35,094 bases of DNA from an uncultured Saprospiraceae bacterium (GCA_938010785.1 CALLVC010000599.1:1-35094); one strand, 5' to 3'. Counted from the stretch's first letter, positions 16,667-25,951 are shown. Notes: a model not told the origin generated them from the sequence alone. Translations and numbers: made by a program.

Positions 16667-18508
16667 TCACGCCGCTATTTCGAACATTCCAAGTCGCCCC
16701 ACCCAATACAATATTCCTCCTATCAAAAAAGCGCCTAAAACATACCAAAGTATCGGTATTTCTTCCTTCGCCGTTTCTTCAATTACCAATAATTGATTGG
16801 CTGCTGCATTTTTCAAAATTTGTTGATTCCCACCCGTCCAAGTTACCTCTATAGAATCGACTGTTGATGCATCGCCTATGCCAAAATGAGCAATGGTTGA
16901 ATTTTGGGATAAATGACTAGACCCACCACCGTCAATTTCTCGAATCATCGACGTATTCCCCGTAACTACCTTTACTCTAGAACCAATACCATTGAGTTCT
17001 GCATCCACACCTTTTAACTTGATTTTTAGCCAATTAGCGTTAGTCCCATCATTTCTATACAATAAGGTTTTAGACGGAACTGGATAAACCATAACAGGCT
17101 GTTGATTAACTACCAATAAATCTAAATCGCCATCATTCTCTATATCAAAAACGACCGAACCACGTCCCAATCCGTAGTCATTTAGTCCTACTTTAAAGGC
17201 TACTTGCTTAAACCGATTCTCTACATTTTCATAATAAAAATTATCCATTGGGGTACAATTGGGATTTAAATCACCGTTGGCGACGAACAAGTCTAAATCG
17301 CCATCATGGTCAAAATCTGCAAAGTTGGCGCCCCATCCTATTTTGAATAATCGAGTGCCCAATTCTTTGGATTTATTGATAAATGGTTTGCCTTTTCCTT
17401 GATTGACCATAAAGAAATTGAAACGGATGTTGGTCACAAAATAATCCATCCAGCCGTTATTATCATAGTCTCCTACCGCAGATGCCATCGCATTAATCCG
17501 CAAGTCCATATCCAATTCCTTCTCCACATATTTAAAGGTTTTTTCAGGGTATAAATTTTCTAATAAACGGTTCGGTTTGGCTTTATACCCAAAGTCATGC
17601 AAGACAAAAATATCTTGGTCTGCATCATTGTCAAAGTCGGTAAAAACGCTGCCGAACCCAAAACCTTTATGATTCATTCCATAATCTGCATACACATCTT
17701 TGAAATTTTTGCCTTGCTGATTTAATAATAAATAGCCTTCTGCTGTGTTATTGGCATTGACCATGGTTTGGTCATTGATTTCATCCAAAGGACCTGTATA
17801 ATCATGGAAATAATTCCCCACATAAGCATCTGGATAACCATCCGCATTAAAATCTCCAAAATTGACGCCTGTACTAAAAGAATTCATTTGGTCTAATCCA
17901 TATTCGGTCGTCGCATCTCGGAAGGTATTGTCCCCATTATTCAAAAAGAATAAATTGATGGCTCTTGGAATTACTTGATTGGTGTCCATCGTGGTATTGG
18001 TCGTGATAAATAAATCTACAAAACCATCTCGATTGACATCCGCTCCTGCTACTCCTTGTGTAACAAAATCTTTGGTTACCGCCTCTAGTCCCGAACCAGC
18101 TAAAATATCTTGAAACGTACCGTCTTTTTGGTTTAAATAAAGTCGGTCTGGTTGTTTTCCGCCTGTAATGTATAAATCTTGAAAGCCGTCGTTGTTACAA
18201 TCAAATACACAGACTCCACCGCCTAAGAAACCATCTTTCACGGCGAATTGATGGTCAATGCCTGCTTGTTCGGTGATGTTGGTGAATTTGGTTTGGGCTT
18301 GACTAATTGATGCGGTAGTTAGTAGCATTCCTACAGCTAGAAGTCTGGCAACAGTTACTTTTTTAAACACATAGTCACATAGTTTTACACATAGTGAACA
18401 TAGTTTCACAAACAATTTATTACTCACTCCATATAATAAACTATTTGAACTATGTGTTTTTTCTACTATGTGACTATGTGGTAAAAAACCTCTATTTGCT
18501 AATTCCAT
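16667..18508 (-). CDS. CRTAC1-like FG-GAP/VCBS repeat protein with ASPIC/UnbV domain
   Basis: The open frame has 613 residues. Residues ~75-480 are FG-GAP/VCBS-type repeats, each with a Ca-binding loop (DCNNDGFQDLYI, DVNRDGFVDLFI, DFNADGYPDAYV, DHDGDLDLFV), giving a beta-propeller. Residues ~490-577 are the UnbV/ASPIC domain (GIGSRVKV, HFGIG, VTWTGG). A single transmembrane segment near 584-603 (WYVLGAFLIGGILYWVG) should hold the C-terminus in a membrane. The gene starts three bases after the haloperoxidase stop, so coupling is likely. The ATG at 18508 would make the first 46 residues a translation of an inverted repeat. A GTG at 18370 instead opens a clean signal peptide ending SISQA, and may be the real start. 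Function of the family is unknown; cargo-binding or adhesion is guessed. Confidence 0.9.
   Translation of the reverse strand: MELANRGFLPHSHIVEKTHSSNSLLYGVSNKLFVKLCSLCVKLCDYVFKKVTVARLLAVGMLLTTASISQAQTKFTNITEQAGIDHQFAVKDGFLGGGVCVFDCNNDGFQDLYITGGKQPDRLYLNQKDGTFQDILAGSGLEAVTKDFVTQGVAGADVNRDGFVDLFITTNTTMDTNQVIPRAINLFFLNNGDNTFRDATTEYGLDQMNSFSTGVNFGDFNADGYPDAYVGNYFHDYTGPLDEINDQTMVNANNTAEGYLLLNQQGKNFKDVYADYGMNHKGFGFGSVFTDFDNDADQDIFVLHDFGYKAKPNRLLENLYPEKTFKYVEKELDMDLRINAMASAVGDYDNNGWMDYFVTNIRFNFFMVNQGKGKPFINKSKELGTRLFKIGWGANFADFDHDGDLDLFVANGDLNPNCTPMDNFYYENVENRFKQVAFKVGLNDYGLGRGSVVFDIENDGDLDLLVVNQQPVMVYPVPSKTLLYRNDGTNANWLKIKLKGVDAELNGIGSRVKVVTGNTSMIREIDGGGSSHLSQNSTIAHFGIGDASTVDSIEVTWTGGNQQILKNAAANQLLVIEETAKEEIPILWYVLGAFLIGGILYWVGRLGMFEIAA
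18368..18480. repeat. Inverted repeat of the octamer CACATAGT
   Basis: CACATAGTCACATAGT (18368-18383) is perfectly complementary to ACTATGTGACTATGTG (18465-18480). Inside it, 18387-18406 pairs with 18438-18457 with 17 of 20 matches. The RNA could form a long hairpin just before or inside the start of the CRTAC1-like gene. The candidate GTG start lies at one tip of the outer arm. Confidence 0.7.
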
Positions 18509-18511
18509 AAT

Positions 18512-19867
18512 TTACTTTTTCCAGTTTAATTCATTAACGTGTTTAGCAATTTTCTTTCCCGCAGTTAACCCCACCGAATTATCTTGCGGCGTATGAATCC
18601 CACCATAAAATCGAGAATCTGCCGTCTCTTCTGCTACTTGCCAAAAACTATCAAATTCTTGAGCTACAAAATCAACTTCTCGCACTTCATCTCGTTCTCT
18701 TCCAACATGCGCATCATCTACAAAACTGAATTCATTGCCATATAAATCTATCATTATCGTAGCGGCCGTAGCAGCTTGAATCGCATGCCCAGAAGGAAAA
18801 GCAGGAAACGGTGGGTCTGGCCAAAAAGACTCCCATTCAATATCTATATGCTGTGGAATAAAGGTATTGGGTCGCTCTGAAAAGAAATCATATTTCCACT
18901 TCCAACATTTGATAAAAGCATCGGCTACTGCTATGCCTGTTCGAGCATAGGTTTCGGCACATTTTATCAAAGATGGCTTTTTAGCCTTGATGGCAATTGT
19001 TGCAATAAAATAGGAATGCCCAGCTGGCGTGAAGGTATCCGCAGGGTCATCTCCCCACCATAATGCCATTTCCTTTTCTTCTTGTGTCAAGGTTTTATCC
19101 TTTTCATAAACCGCTAAAAATTCTTGGTAATACGGGGAGCCTTGTGTCGTATCATAGGGTATGATTTCTGGATTGGGAATCGCTCCATTTTTGGCAACGA
19201 AGGTTCGATTCTTGCCCCAATAGGGATGCAATGGATGATGACTAAAGGATTGAGCAAATAAAGGTGGTTTCCAGCTTCCGAGGAAATCCTTACGCACCAT
19301 ATTTTTATCAAAGTTTTTTAAATAACCTCTGTGTCCGCCATCCGTTTTTGACCATTCAAATATACTTTGGGCAATGCTTTTTCCATAAGCCACCGACCGT
19401 TCAACCAACTGTTTATCAGATACTTCTACGACTATACTATTCAAAATTAATTTTTCTAAACTATCAATTTTTACTTTATTACTATCTGCTGTTTGGATGT
19501 ATATGCTTCTTAGAATTTCTGCCTGCCCTGCGTTTAAAGCTAATTCCCAATTATAGCTTTTTTCTACTTCTGGTAAAGGCAATTTTTCTAACTCATTTAA
19601 TTGCCCGACTAGTGAATTATAATCTTCATATCCATGTACAATTGATTCATACATCGTCAATCCGATATAGCCTAAACACCTTGAGGCAAAAGTGGGCGAG
19701 TTGGCAGGGGTGTGCTGCGTTACATGCATGGTCATTTCTGCCCATTTAGTAGCGATCTCTTGTTCGTTTAGTTCAATTGTTGGTTCGGAAATGCATTGGC
19801 TGAATAAAAGAGTTAGGCAGCATAGGAAGAGACTGATTTTTAATAGCAATAAATTCGGTCGGTTCAT
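18512..19867 (-). CDS. Vanadium-dependent haloperoxidase / PAP2-superfamily lipoprotein
   Basis: The protein has 451 residues with a lipoprotein signal (LLFSQC, Cys25). The PAP2/haloperoxidase active site is complete: KYDFFSERP with Lys325 and Arg332, PSGHA with Ser359, Gly360 and His361, and SRFYGGIH with Arg419 and His425. The spacings K-x6-R, SGH and R-x5-H equal those of the vanadate ligands and catalytic His of fungal vanadium chloroperoxidase. The enzyme could oxidise halides with peroxide. Acid-phosphatase activity is the alternative, because the same site binds phosphate. It is expected at a membrane surface outside the cytoplasm. The last gene of the block follows after three bases; the next gene upstream ends ~130 bases away. 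Regulation is not visible. Confidence 0.92.
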   Translation of the reverse strand: MNRPNLLLLKISLFLCCLTLLFSQCISEPTIELNEQEIATKWAEMTMHVTQHTPANSPTFASRCLGYIGLTMYESIVHGYEDYNSLVGQLNELEKLPLPEVEKSYNWELALNAGQAEILRSIYIQTADSNKVKIDSLEKLILNSIVVEVSDKQLVERSVAYGKSIAQSIFEWSKTDGGHRGYLKNFDKNMVRKDFLGSWKPPLFAQSFSHHPLHPYWGKNRTFVAKNGAIPNPEIIPYDTTQGSPYYQEFLAVYEKDKTLTQEEKEMALWWGDDPADTFTPAGHSYFIATIAIKAKKPSLIKCAETYARTGIAVADAFIKCWKWKYDFFSERPNTFIPQHIDIEWESFWPDPPFPAFPSGHAIQAATAATIMIDLYGNEFSFVDDAHVGRERDEVREVDFVAQEFDSFWQVAEETADSRFYGGIHTPQDNSVGLTAGKKIAKHVNELNWKK

Positions 19868-19940
19868 AGAAAATGAGTTTTAGAATATAGGATTGCTTTT
19901 GGTATTTCTGTGCTGGGAGGATTGGCCCACATAAACAAAC

Positions 19941-19977
19941 AAAGTTTGTGAACCGTTTGCGGATGGGATGGCAAACG
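19941..19977. repeat. Palindromic repeat between the haloperoxidase and FG-GAP genes
   Basis: CGTTTGC and GCAAACG form perfect 7-bp arms around GGATGGGATG, within a segment that in inverted orientation matches the repeat at the methyltransferase breakpoint (CATCCCATCCGC...CGGTTC). It occupies the ~130-base gap between the two genes. Confidence 0.5.
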
Positions 19978-20001
19978 ATTTGACGGATTATCACGGATTT
20001 T

Positions 20002-23000
20002 CTAATTTAGCTTATAGGATTTAATTTTTCCTTCATTAATGCCAAATAATAATTGATTGTCCAATTGTATAATGCTTTGCACATCTCCTTTAATACTTAA
20101 CCCTGACTTTGTTTGTGAGATATACTCAAATTGTCCATCCCCTTTTCCTTTTAGTAATAGGCCATAATTTGCATCTGATTTACCCATCCGCAGTTTTTGA
20201 TGACTATTATTTCCTGCTAACAAAATATCTAGGTTGCCATCTTTATCATAGTCCAATACTTGAATGGCATGAATCGGTGCATATTGGGCTTGGATTGGTA
20301 AACTAGCTAGTTCATATTTCCCCGTATTGGTGCTCAAAAAGACACTCGTTTCTTGATGATTCAGCGTTGAGCGCTTGGCATTTAATAAGTCTTCTTTACT
20401 AAATATGGTTTCCATCGTAGCATCCGCATAACTATCAAAACTGGTATATTTAGACCGCAAATGAGCTAATTGCCCTAACAATTCATCTCGCATGACATCA
20501 GGATAAGCTTTTCCTTGCTTGTAATAATTAAAGAAAGGGTCTAATGAACCATTTTTATCAAAATCTTTATAGACTAAGGTGGCTGGTTCTTGTTCCGAAA
20601 CTTGGAATGGCGTATTGGTTCCTTGATTTCCAATGATAAAATCAACTTGACCATCCTTATTGAGGTCCGCTATTGCTATCGTATTCCACCAACCGTTATA
20701 TGCTTTCGCTAAATACTTGTTTGTTTGATTTTCTAATTGTCCATTATTATTGATAAAAATAGAAACGGGTAACCACTCTCCTATTACTACTAAGTCTACT
20801 TTTTCATCCTGATTGATATCTACCCAAACCGCGTCTGTAATATTTCCTAAATTGATTAATTTGGGTGCTATTTTTTCAATTTGGTTTGTAAAATTTCCTT
20901 TACTATCATTGATTAATAATCCACTATCGAAGGTCGTTGGATAACGTCCAGGAACAATACTACCGCCTACAAAAACATCTAGAAAACTATCTCCATTGAC
21001 ATCTCCCACGGCAATTGTGCCCGTTCCTGATGGCGCTATGCGTAAGGCATTTTTTGCTTTGGTGAAATTTCCTTTGCCATCGTTCATGTATAATCGGTCT
21101 TGCAAAGCAGGTTCGAATGGTTGGAAATTATGATACCCTCCGCTTGCCGCATAAATATCTAGCGCACCGTCTCCATTTGCATCAAAAATGGCTACGTCAG
21201 TGTCTTCATGAAATGCATCTTGCGGTATTACTTTAGAAAAATTTGTCTTTTTAAATGCTCCATTATTGTTACCAAAATAAATTTCTGGGGCTTGTCCACT
21301 TGTTCCTCCAACAAATACGTCTGCTATTCCATCTCCATTCAAATCTCCTTTTGCCAAACATGGTCCTTGATGGGATAAACCATTAATTAATAAGGGCTGA
21401 CGATCAAAATCTCTAATTTTTAACGCTTGATTTTCGTGGGCGATAGGCGCAGTGATTTCTTTAAAAATAGTTGTTATTTTATTAGGAGTTTCATTGCTAC
21501 GCTTCGCATTCTTTTCTTCGATTACTAATCGTTGATTCGCTTTTACATTCGTTAAGGTTTCCTGTTTCCCACTAGGCCAAATTACTTCAACGACATCTAC
21601 CATTTCAGTAGTTCCTAATCCAAAATTTAAAACAGGACTTACCGTTGATAAATAACCTCGAGCAGGAGATTGCGCCAGCTGTTGTTGTTTATCTCCCAAA
21701 GAAATGGTAACTGTTGTACCTATGCCTTGGGTGTTTTTCTCGGCTCCTTTTAAGACTATTTGTAAATAATTTTTGCTTTTTTCGCTACTCGTATTTTTAT
21801 AAATAAAAGCGGGTTTATTGATATTATTAACAATTATTTCCAAATCTCCATCATTGTCCAAATCTGCATAGACTGCACCATTACTATTGGAAATTTGTTG
21901 CATTCCCCAATCGGTAGTCGTATTGTCAAAAGATAAACCATCCTTATTTTTATAAACATAATTGCCCACGTCCGAAGAAGGAATATTATTAATTAATTCC
22001 ATTACATCTTCTCTTTTCAATCGCCCTTTGCTCGCTACAAAATCATCCATGTATTTGATAAAATCCATATTGGTATAATCCCGATGATAGCCATTGGTGA
22101 CATACAAATCTTTCCAACCATCGTTGTCGTAATCTGCTAATAAGGCTGACCAACTCCAATCGGTTTTATCTATTCCTGCCAATTGGCCAATCTCACTGAA
22201 TGTCCCATTTCCATTGTTGAGTTGCAGCATATTACGCATGTACTGGTGATGAAAACCACTTCGGATATTTAAATCAAATTTAGCGTAATTGTCTGGTGCG
22301 ACTAATAGTTTTTGTCGGCGATTATCTTCTGGCAGCATATCCAAGGTCAATACATCTGCTAGACCATCGTTATTGATATCTGCTACATCATTACCCATTG
22401 AAAATTGGCTGGTGTGTCCGATACTTTCGTCTAACTTATCCGTGAATGTTCCGTTGCCATTATTGAGATAAAAATAATCTGGAATGGTATAATCGTTGGA
22501 TACATAAAAGTCTGGCCAACCATCTTTATTAAAATCGGCAATGCCCAAACCTAGTCCATAACTTAAAGCAGAACCACTTATGCCCGCTTTTTCTGTGATG
22601 TCTTGAAATCTCCCATTGGCTTGTTGGAATAACCTCAATCCTCTTTCTGGGTCAGGAATTTTCAGTGTTTTTGCGGTCTGAACTTCATTCAATACTGGTA
22701 AAGATTTGGGATTATGATTTAATAATAACATATCTAAATCGCCGTCTTTATCATAATCAAAGAAATAGCCCTGATTGCTAAAGGCAGAACTATGCAGGCC
22801 ATATTCTGCTCCTTTTTCTTCAAAAATGGGAATATTCTCTGCGTTATTCCCTGTATTTATAAATAATTGATTTGTTCTTTTGTCCGCCGGTAATGCCCCC
22901 GAATAACAAACATATAAATCTAATTTCCCATCGCCATTAATGTCCACATGGGTTACCCCCGTTTTCCAAGGACCTGGTCTACCCCCTACTTTTGCGATGG

Positions 23001-23346
23001 CTGTTACTTCTTTAAATTTTAAATTTCCTTCGTTCAAATAAAATTTATTTCCCCCCATATTGGAAGTAAAATAAATATCTATCAAATCATCTCCATTAAA
23101 ATCCGCAGCAGCAATACCGCCTCCGTTGTAGAAATATTCATATAGCAAAACGTTGGTATTCAAACCTTCTTCCAATTTATTTTGAAAGTCTATATTCGTT
23201 TGCTCAGATGAAATGAGTTGGAATAAGACATCTTTGGGTGGTGTCTTGATAGGTGTTGTACTATCAGATGTGGTCGACTCTTGTTGACAAGAAATAACCA
23301 AACACAAAAAACTTAAATAAAAATAATATTTCAGTAATTGTCTCAA
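20002..23346 (-). CDS. Large FG-GAP/VCBS repeat lipoprotein with central ASPIC/UnbV domain
   Basis: The protein has about 1114 residues if it starts at the TTG at 23346, which gives a compact lipoprotein signal (MRQLLKYYFYLSFLCLVISC). The frame stays open to a GTG at 23454, but that part translates a palindromic repeat; there is no in-frame ATG at the right place. Two sets of FG-GAP/VCBS repeats flank an ASPIC/UnbV domain at ~527-612 (GIGTTVTI, LNFGLG, VIWPSG). Ca-binding loops of the DxNxDG type recur more than ten times, for example DINGDGKLDLYV, DYDNDGWKDLYV, DLNGDGIADVFV and DLNKDGQVDFII. It is likely a surface-exposed double propeller. It lies downstream of SusD, separated by a terminator-like hairpin and repeats. 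Such proteins often accompany SusCD pairs in Bacteroidota; the ligand is unknown. Confidence 0.92.
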   Translation of the reverse strand: MRQLLKYYFYLSFLCLVISCQQESTTSDSTTPIKTPPKDVLFQLISSEQTNIDFQNKLEEGLNTNVLLYEYFYNGGGIAAADFNGDDLIDIYFTSNMGGNKFYLNEGNLKFKEVTAIAKVGGRPGPWKTGVTHVDINGDGKLDLYVCYSGALPADKRTNQLFINTGNNAENIPIFEEKGAEYGLHSSAFSNQGYFFDYDKDGDLDMLLLNHNPKSLPVLNEVQTAKTLKIPDPERGLRLFQQANGRFQDITEKAGISGSALSYGLGLGIADFNKDGWPDFYVSNDYTIPDYFYLNNGNGTFTDKLDESIGHTSQFSMGNDVADINNDGLADVLTLDMLPEDNRRQKLLVAPDNYAKFDLNIRSGFHHQYMRNMLQLNNGNGTFSEIGQLAGIDKTDWSWSALLADYDNDGWKDLYVTNGYHRDYTNMDFIKYMDDFVASKGRLKREDVMELINNIPSSDVGNYVYKNKDGLSFDNTTTDWGMQQISNSNGAVYADLDNDGDLEIIVNNINKPAFIYKNTSSEKSKNYLQIVLKGAEKNTQGIGTTVTISLGDKQQQLAQSPARGYLSTVSPVLNFGLGTTEMVDVVEVIWPSGKQETLTNVKANQRLVIEEKNAKRSNETPNKITTIFKEITAPIAHENQALKIRDFDRQPLLINGLSHQGPCLAKGDLNGDGIADVFVGGTSGQAPEIYFGNNNGAFKKTNFSKVIPQDAFHEDTDVAIFDANGDGALDIYAASGGYHNFQPFEPALQDRLYMNDGKGNFTKAKNALRIAPSGTGTIAVGDVNGDSFLDVFVGGSIVPGRYPTTFDSGLLINDSKGNFTNQIEKIAPKLINLGNITDAVWVDINQDEKVDLVVIGEWLPVSIFINNNGQLENQTNKYLAKAYNGWWNTIAIADLNKDGQVDFIIGNQGTNTPFQVSEQEPATLVYKDFDKNGSLDPFFNYYKQGKAYPDVMRDELLGQLAHLRSKYTSFDSYADATMETIFSKEDLLNAKRSTLNHQETSVFLSTNTGKYELASLPIQAQYAPIHAIQVLDYDKDGNLDILLAGNNSHQKLRMGKSDANYGLLLKGKGDGQFEYISQTKSGLSIKGDVQSIIQLDNQLLFGINEGKIKSYKLN

Positions 23347-23393
23347 AATAGGAATGCTATAAATTGAATTTGATGTTTCATGCTGATAGCTAT

Positions 23394-23434
23394 CGGCACC
23401 AGACCTGCCCGCACGCAGTCTGGCGGGCTTGGAA
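23394..23434. repeat. GC-rich palindromic repeat upstream of the FG-GAP lipoprotein
   Basis: CCAGAC...GTCTGG and GCCCGC...GCGGGC arms interlock over about 35 bases, so the element can fold in two ways or as a pseudoknot. Related CCTGCC-type palindromes lie near 3695-3722 and 29265-29298. It is read into the apparent N-terminus of the FG-GAP lipoprotein frame. Confidence 0.6.
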
Positions 23435-23495
23435 TCAATATCTGGTCGTCTCACATAAGTAAAGTCTAAAAATTAAAAACCGAATAAAATGTGGA

Positions 23496-23528
23496 TTTCC
23501 TCCCCCTAACCCCCTCCAAAGGGGGAAA
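23496..23528. repeat. C-rich palindromic repeat
   Basis: TTTCCTCCCCC and GGGGGAAA, with CCCCCTCC in between, form a short hairpin resembling the palindrome at 16283-16316. It lies upstream of the FG-GAP lipoprotein gene. Confidence 0.5.
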
Positions 23529-23715
23529 TGCATCTTGCAAAAAGAGAAATCAGTACTTTATTTGGCACTATTTTTTGAAAAAGGACTTATAAGACAACCT
23601 CATCTGTACTCTAAATTTGGGTTCATAGTAGGTTTCCAAACCGTTCCCAAACATCCTTCCCAAAAGTAATAAATCTATGCCCGATAAACGAAGATAGATT
23701 TATTATTTTTTCGTA

Positions 23716-23822
23716 ACTATTCAGCAACCCACCCCCTGCTGGCTTCCCTTCCTTTTGAAGATGAACTCGCAAGGGTGAACCGTAAGGATGGGTGGCTGGT
23801 TAGGGTTGGGTTGCTGAATAGT
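23716..23822. repeat. 107-bp element with 16-bp perfect terminal inverted repeats
   Basis: ACTATTCAGCAACCCA at 23716-23731 is the exact reverse complement of 23807-23822. The interior is richer in G and C than the flanks. No transposase is present. The octamer ATTTTTTC occurs a few bases outside each end, but not immediately adjacent, so a target duplication is not proven. Confidence 0.6.
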
Positions 23823-23858
23823 AATATTTTTTCTATTGCTATTCTTAAAATTAAAACA

Positions 23859-23882
23859 GGGCGACTATTTGCATAGTCGCCC
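23859..23882 (-). terminator. Rho-independent terminator after SusD
   Basis: GGGCGACTAT and ATAGTCGCCC pair perfectly over 10 bp with a 4-base loop, and TGTTTTAATTTT follows on the - strand. It starts about 46 bases after the SusD stop codon and should end most SusCD transcripts. Confidence 0.85.
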
Positions 23883-23928
23883 CATTTTTTATTTACTTCA
23901 CAGCTCAAGGAGCTGAATTACTTATCCA

Positions 23929-25785
23929 TTAATATCCAGGGTTCTGCGCTAAAGATGCATTTCGCTGAACTTCATCTCTACTAATTGGACGATAGTACAT
24001 TCTATCTAACCAAGTCCTAGTTTCTACATCAGTATTAATAAATACTTCATAAGAATAATCATAGACTTCAGGGTCGTAGCGATAAGGAACATGTGGAGAT
24101 TGACCAGGTTTTAAAGTCGCTCTCACATTCATTGCTTCTGCTCCTCTACCTAAGGTCTCTGGTGCAATTAGCCATCTTCTTGCGTCATGATAGCGGTGTT
24201 CTTCGTACGCTAGTTCTATTCGACGCTCGTTGCGGTATCTTTCCACTAATGCAGCACCTGAATCATCTATCGCAGGCATTCCTGCACGGAAACGAATTCT
24301 GTTTAACCAATCTCTAGCCGTTGCTTCATCTCCAGTTTCTAGAAGTGTTTCTACATAGTTTAACACCACTTCTGTGTATCGAAGGAACGGATAAGGAATT
24401 GCTTGACCAGACGATAAATTATCTTGAACACTTGGGTCTGGGTCTGTAAATTTACGTGAGTAGTAAGCGGTTCTACTACCATTCCAGTTTTCAATCGCAG
24501 ATTCTCTAGTATCAATTCCATTGATTAATCCTCCCGCACCATTATCATATGCTCCTGATTGAATCTGATTCGCTGGATCTAAAGCGGCTACATCAGACGG
24601 TCTTGGTTTCCAATCTGCTCCATCATATAAAACAGTTCCATAAAAACGAGGGTCTCTATTTTCGTAAGGAGTAGTCGCATGATCTGGATTATCCCAATCA
24701 AATCGACTACCATCTAACATTTCATAATCATCTACTAATTGTTGGATTGGTGTATTACCAGCCCAGTTGTGGTATCCATTAGGGCCATTGTTAATCCCGT
24801 TATGCAATCCACCTAAAGGCCAGTTGGATTCCTGAGTAAAATCAATCGTTGCACTTCTATCAAAAATCATATCTTCTCCTCCAGCAGGGTCAGCTGAGGC
24901 ACTACCACCGCCCATAGCAAGGGCAATATAATTCGCTTGACCTTCTTCAGCAGAAACAGGGCCACCTAAATCTAATTTGTAACCACTTCCTGCGTCTAGG
25001 GCTGCTTTTGCCGCTGTTTTCGCCGTTTGCCATCTACCTTCCTGTCCACCAGCATAAGCAAATGTTTCACCAGCCATATCTCCAGATACTTTAGATGCAT
25101 CGTGCAAATCACTTGCTGCGTACATTAGCACTCTTGCCTTCAAAGCCAAAGCTGCTAAAGTAGTTGCTCGACCAGATGTTCGACTAATCCCTTCTAACAT
25201 CGTCGCTGCTTTATCTAAGTCAGCTACAATAAAATCAACAACATCGGCATAAGAATTCCGAGAAATACTATAGTCCTCTCCTAAACCATATGGACGGTCA
25301 ATAATAGGCACACCACCGTAAAACCTTAATAATTGCTGGTAGTAATAAGCTCTTAAGAAATGTATTTCACCCGTTAAACGATTTTTTACGGCTTCATCTA
25401 TCGTGGCGCCTGGCAATTCTTGTAAAGCAATATTTGCTTCTCTGATTGCTAAATACATGTTTCCCCATTCGTAACTAGGGCTCATATATGCCAAGTTAGT
25501 AGGGCTTTCTGTTCCTTCATTCACTGGAGGAATTGGTCGTCCTGAGTGGGTATACAAAGCTTCATCTGAGTAAGATGATAACCCATATTCTTCAAAACCA
25601 CCATACTCCAAGAAAGAGTAGACACCGAAAACATATGCTTCGGCTAAGGCCGCATCTGACCAAGTCGCATCACTAGATATCTTATCCAATGGTCGTGTAT
25701 CCAGAAAATCTTGGTTACAAGACACCGCAAAAAGTAGCACTGCTAATAGGCATCCGAAGACGGATACTTTATTGATGTTCTTCAT
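23929..25785 (-). CDS. SusD/RagB-family nutrient-binding outer-membrane lipoprotein
   Basis: The protein has 618 residues. The lipoprotein signal ends FAVSC with Cys23. The mature N-terminus NQDFLDTRPLDKISSDATWS, the GEIHFLRAYYYQQLLRFYGG block of the TPR-like core, and the C-terminal RYTEVVLNYVETLLETGD and YRNERRIELAYEEHRYHDAR blocks are all classical SusD/RagB features. These surface lipoproteins cap the SusC barrel and bind the ligand before import. The gene follows susC by 166 bases in the same direction, and a strong hairpin terminator follows it. The substrate cannot be read from sequence. A remnant GH97 glycosidase upstream of SusC hints at an alpha-glucan or galactoside in the past. 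Confidence 0.97.
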   Translation of the reverse strand: MKNINKVSVFGCLLAVLLFAVSCNQDFLDTRPLDKISSDATWSDAALAEAYVFGVYSFLEYGGFEEYGLSSYSDEALYTHSGRPIPPVNEGTESPTNLAYMSPSYEWGNMYLAIREANIALQELPGATIDEAVKNRLTGEIHFLRAYYYQQLLRFYGGVPIIDRPYGLGEDYSISRNSYADVVDFIVADLDKAATMLEGISRTSGRATTLAALALKARVLMYAASDLHDASKVSGDMAGETFAYAGGQEGRWQTAKTAAKAALDAGSGYKLDLGGPVSAEEGQANYIALAMGGGSASADPAGGEDMIFDRSATIDFTQESNWPLGGLHNGINNGPNGYHNWAGNTPIQQLVDDYEMLDGSRFDWDNPDHATTPYENRDPRFYGTVLYDGADWKPRPSDVAALDPANQIQSGAYDNGAGGLINGIDTRESAIENWNGSRTAYYSRKFTDPDPSVQDNLSSGQAIPYPFLRYTEVVLNYVETLLETGDEATARDWLNRIRFRAGMPAIDDSGAALVERYRNERRIELAYEEHRYHDARRWLIAPETLGRGAEAMNVRATLKPGQSPHVPYRYDPEVYDYSYEVFINTDVETRTWLDRMYYRPISRDEVQRNASLAQNPGY

Positions 25786-25951
25786 GATTAATTAATTTTA
25801 TTATTTTTTTTTAAAAGGCTTTCTTATCTACGGTTTACACTATAGTTTAAGACTTTAAAAGTATTCAGAATATGCTTCTGGTTTATCAAACGATTGTAAA
25901 ATTCACCTAATATTGTTAGGGTAAGTAATTACAAATAATTTGATAGATTGT

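Larger units (their letters stand above)
23455..23928. other. Intergenic region between SusD and the FG-GAP lipoprotein
   Basis: No credible gene. The region is filled with secondary-structure elements. These are a C-rich palindrome at 23496-23528, a perfect 12-bp AT-rich hairpin (TAATAAATCTAT/ATAGATTTATTA) at 23667-23705 followed by T6 on the + strand, a long inverted-repeat element at 23716-23822, and the SusD terminator at 23859-23882. A 63-codon open frame through the inverted repeat is not protein-like. Confidence 0.6.

Noticed and set aside
18368-18480. Possible CRISPR-like array from the repeated CACATAGT word
   Set aside because: Copies are 8 bases, in inverted orientation, without uniform spacers; there are no cas genes.
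19264-19749. 161-codon + strand frame opposite the haloperoxidase gene
   Set aside because: It is antisense to a clearly functional gene with a complete active site, and its translation is rich in Phe, Tyr and Leu without any domain.
23717-23908. 63-codon open frame on the - strand after SusD
   Set aside because: It runs through both arms of an inverted repeat and the SusD terminator; composition is that of the repeat, not of a protein.
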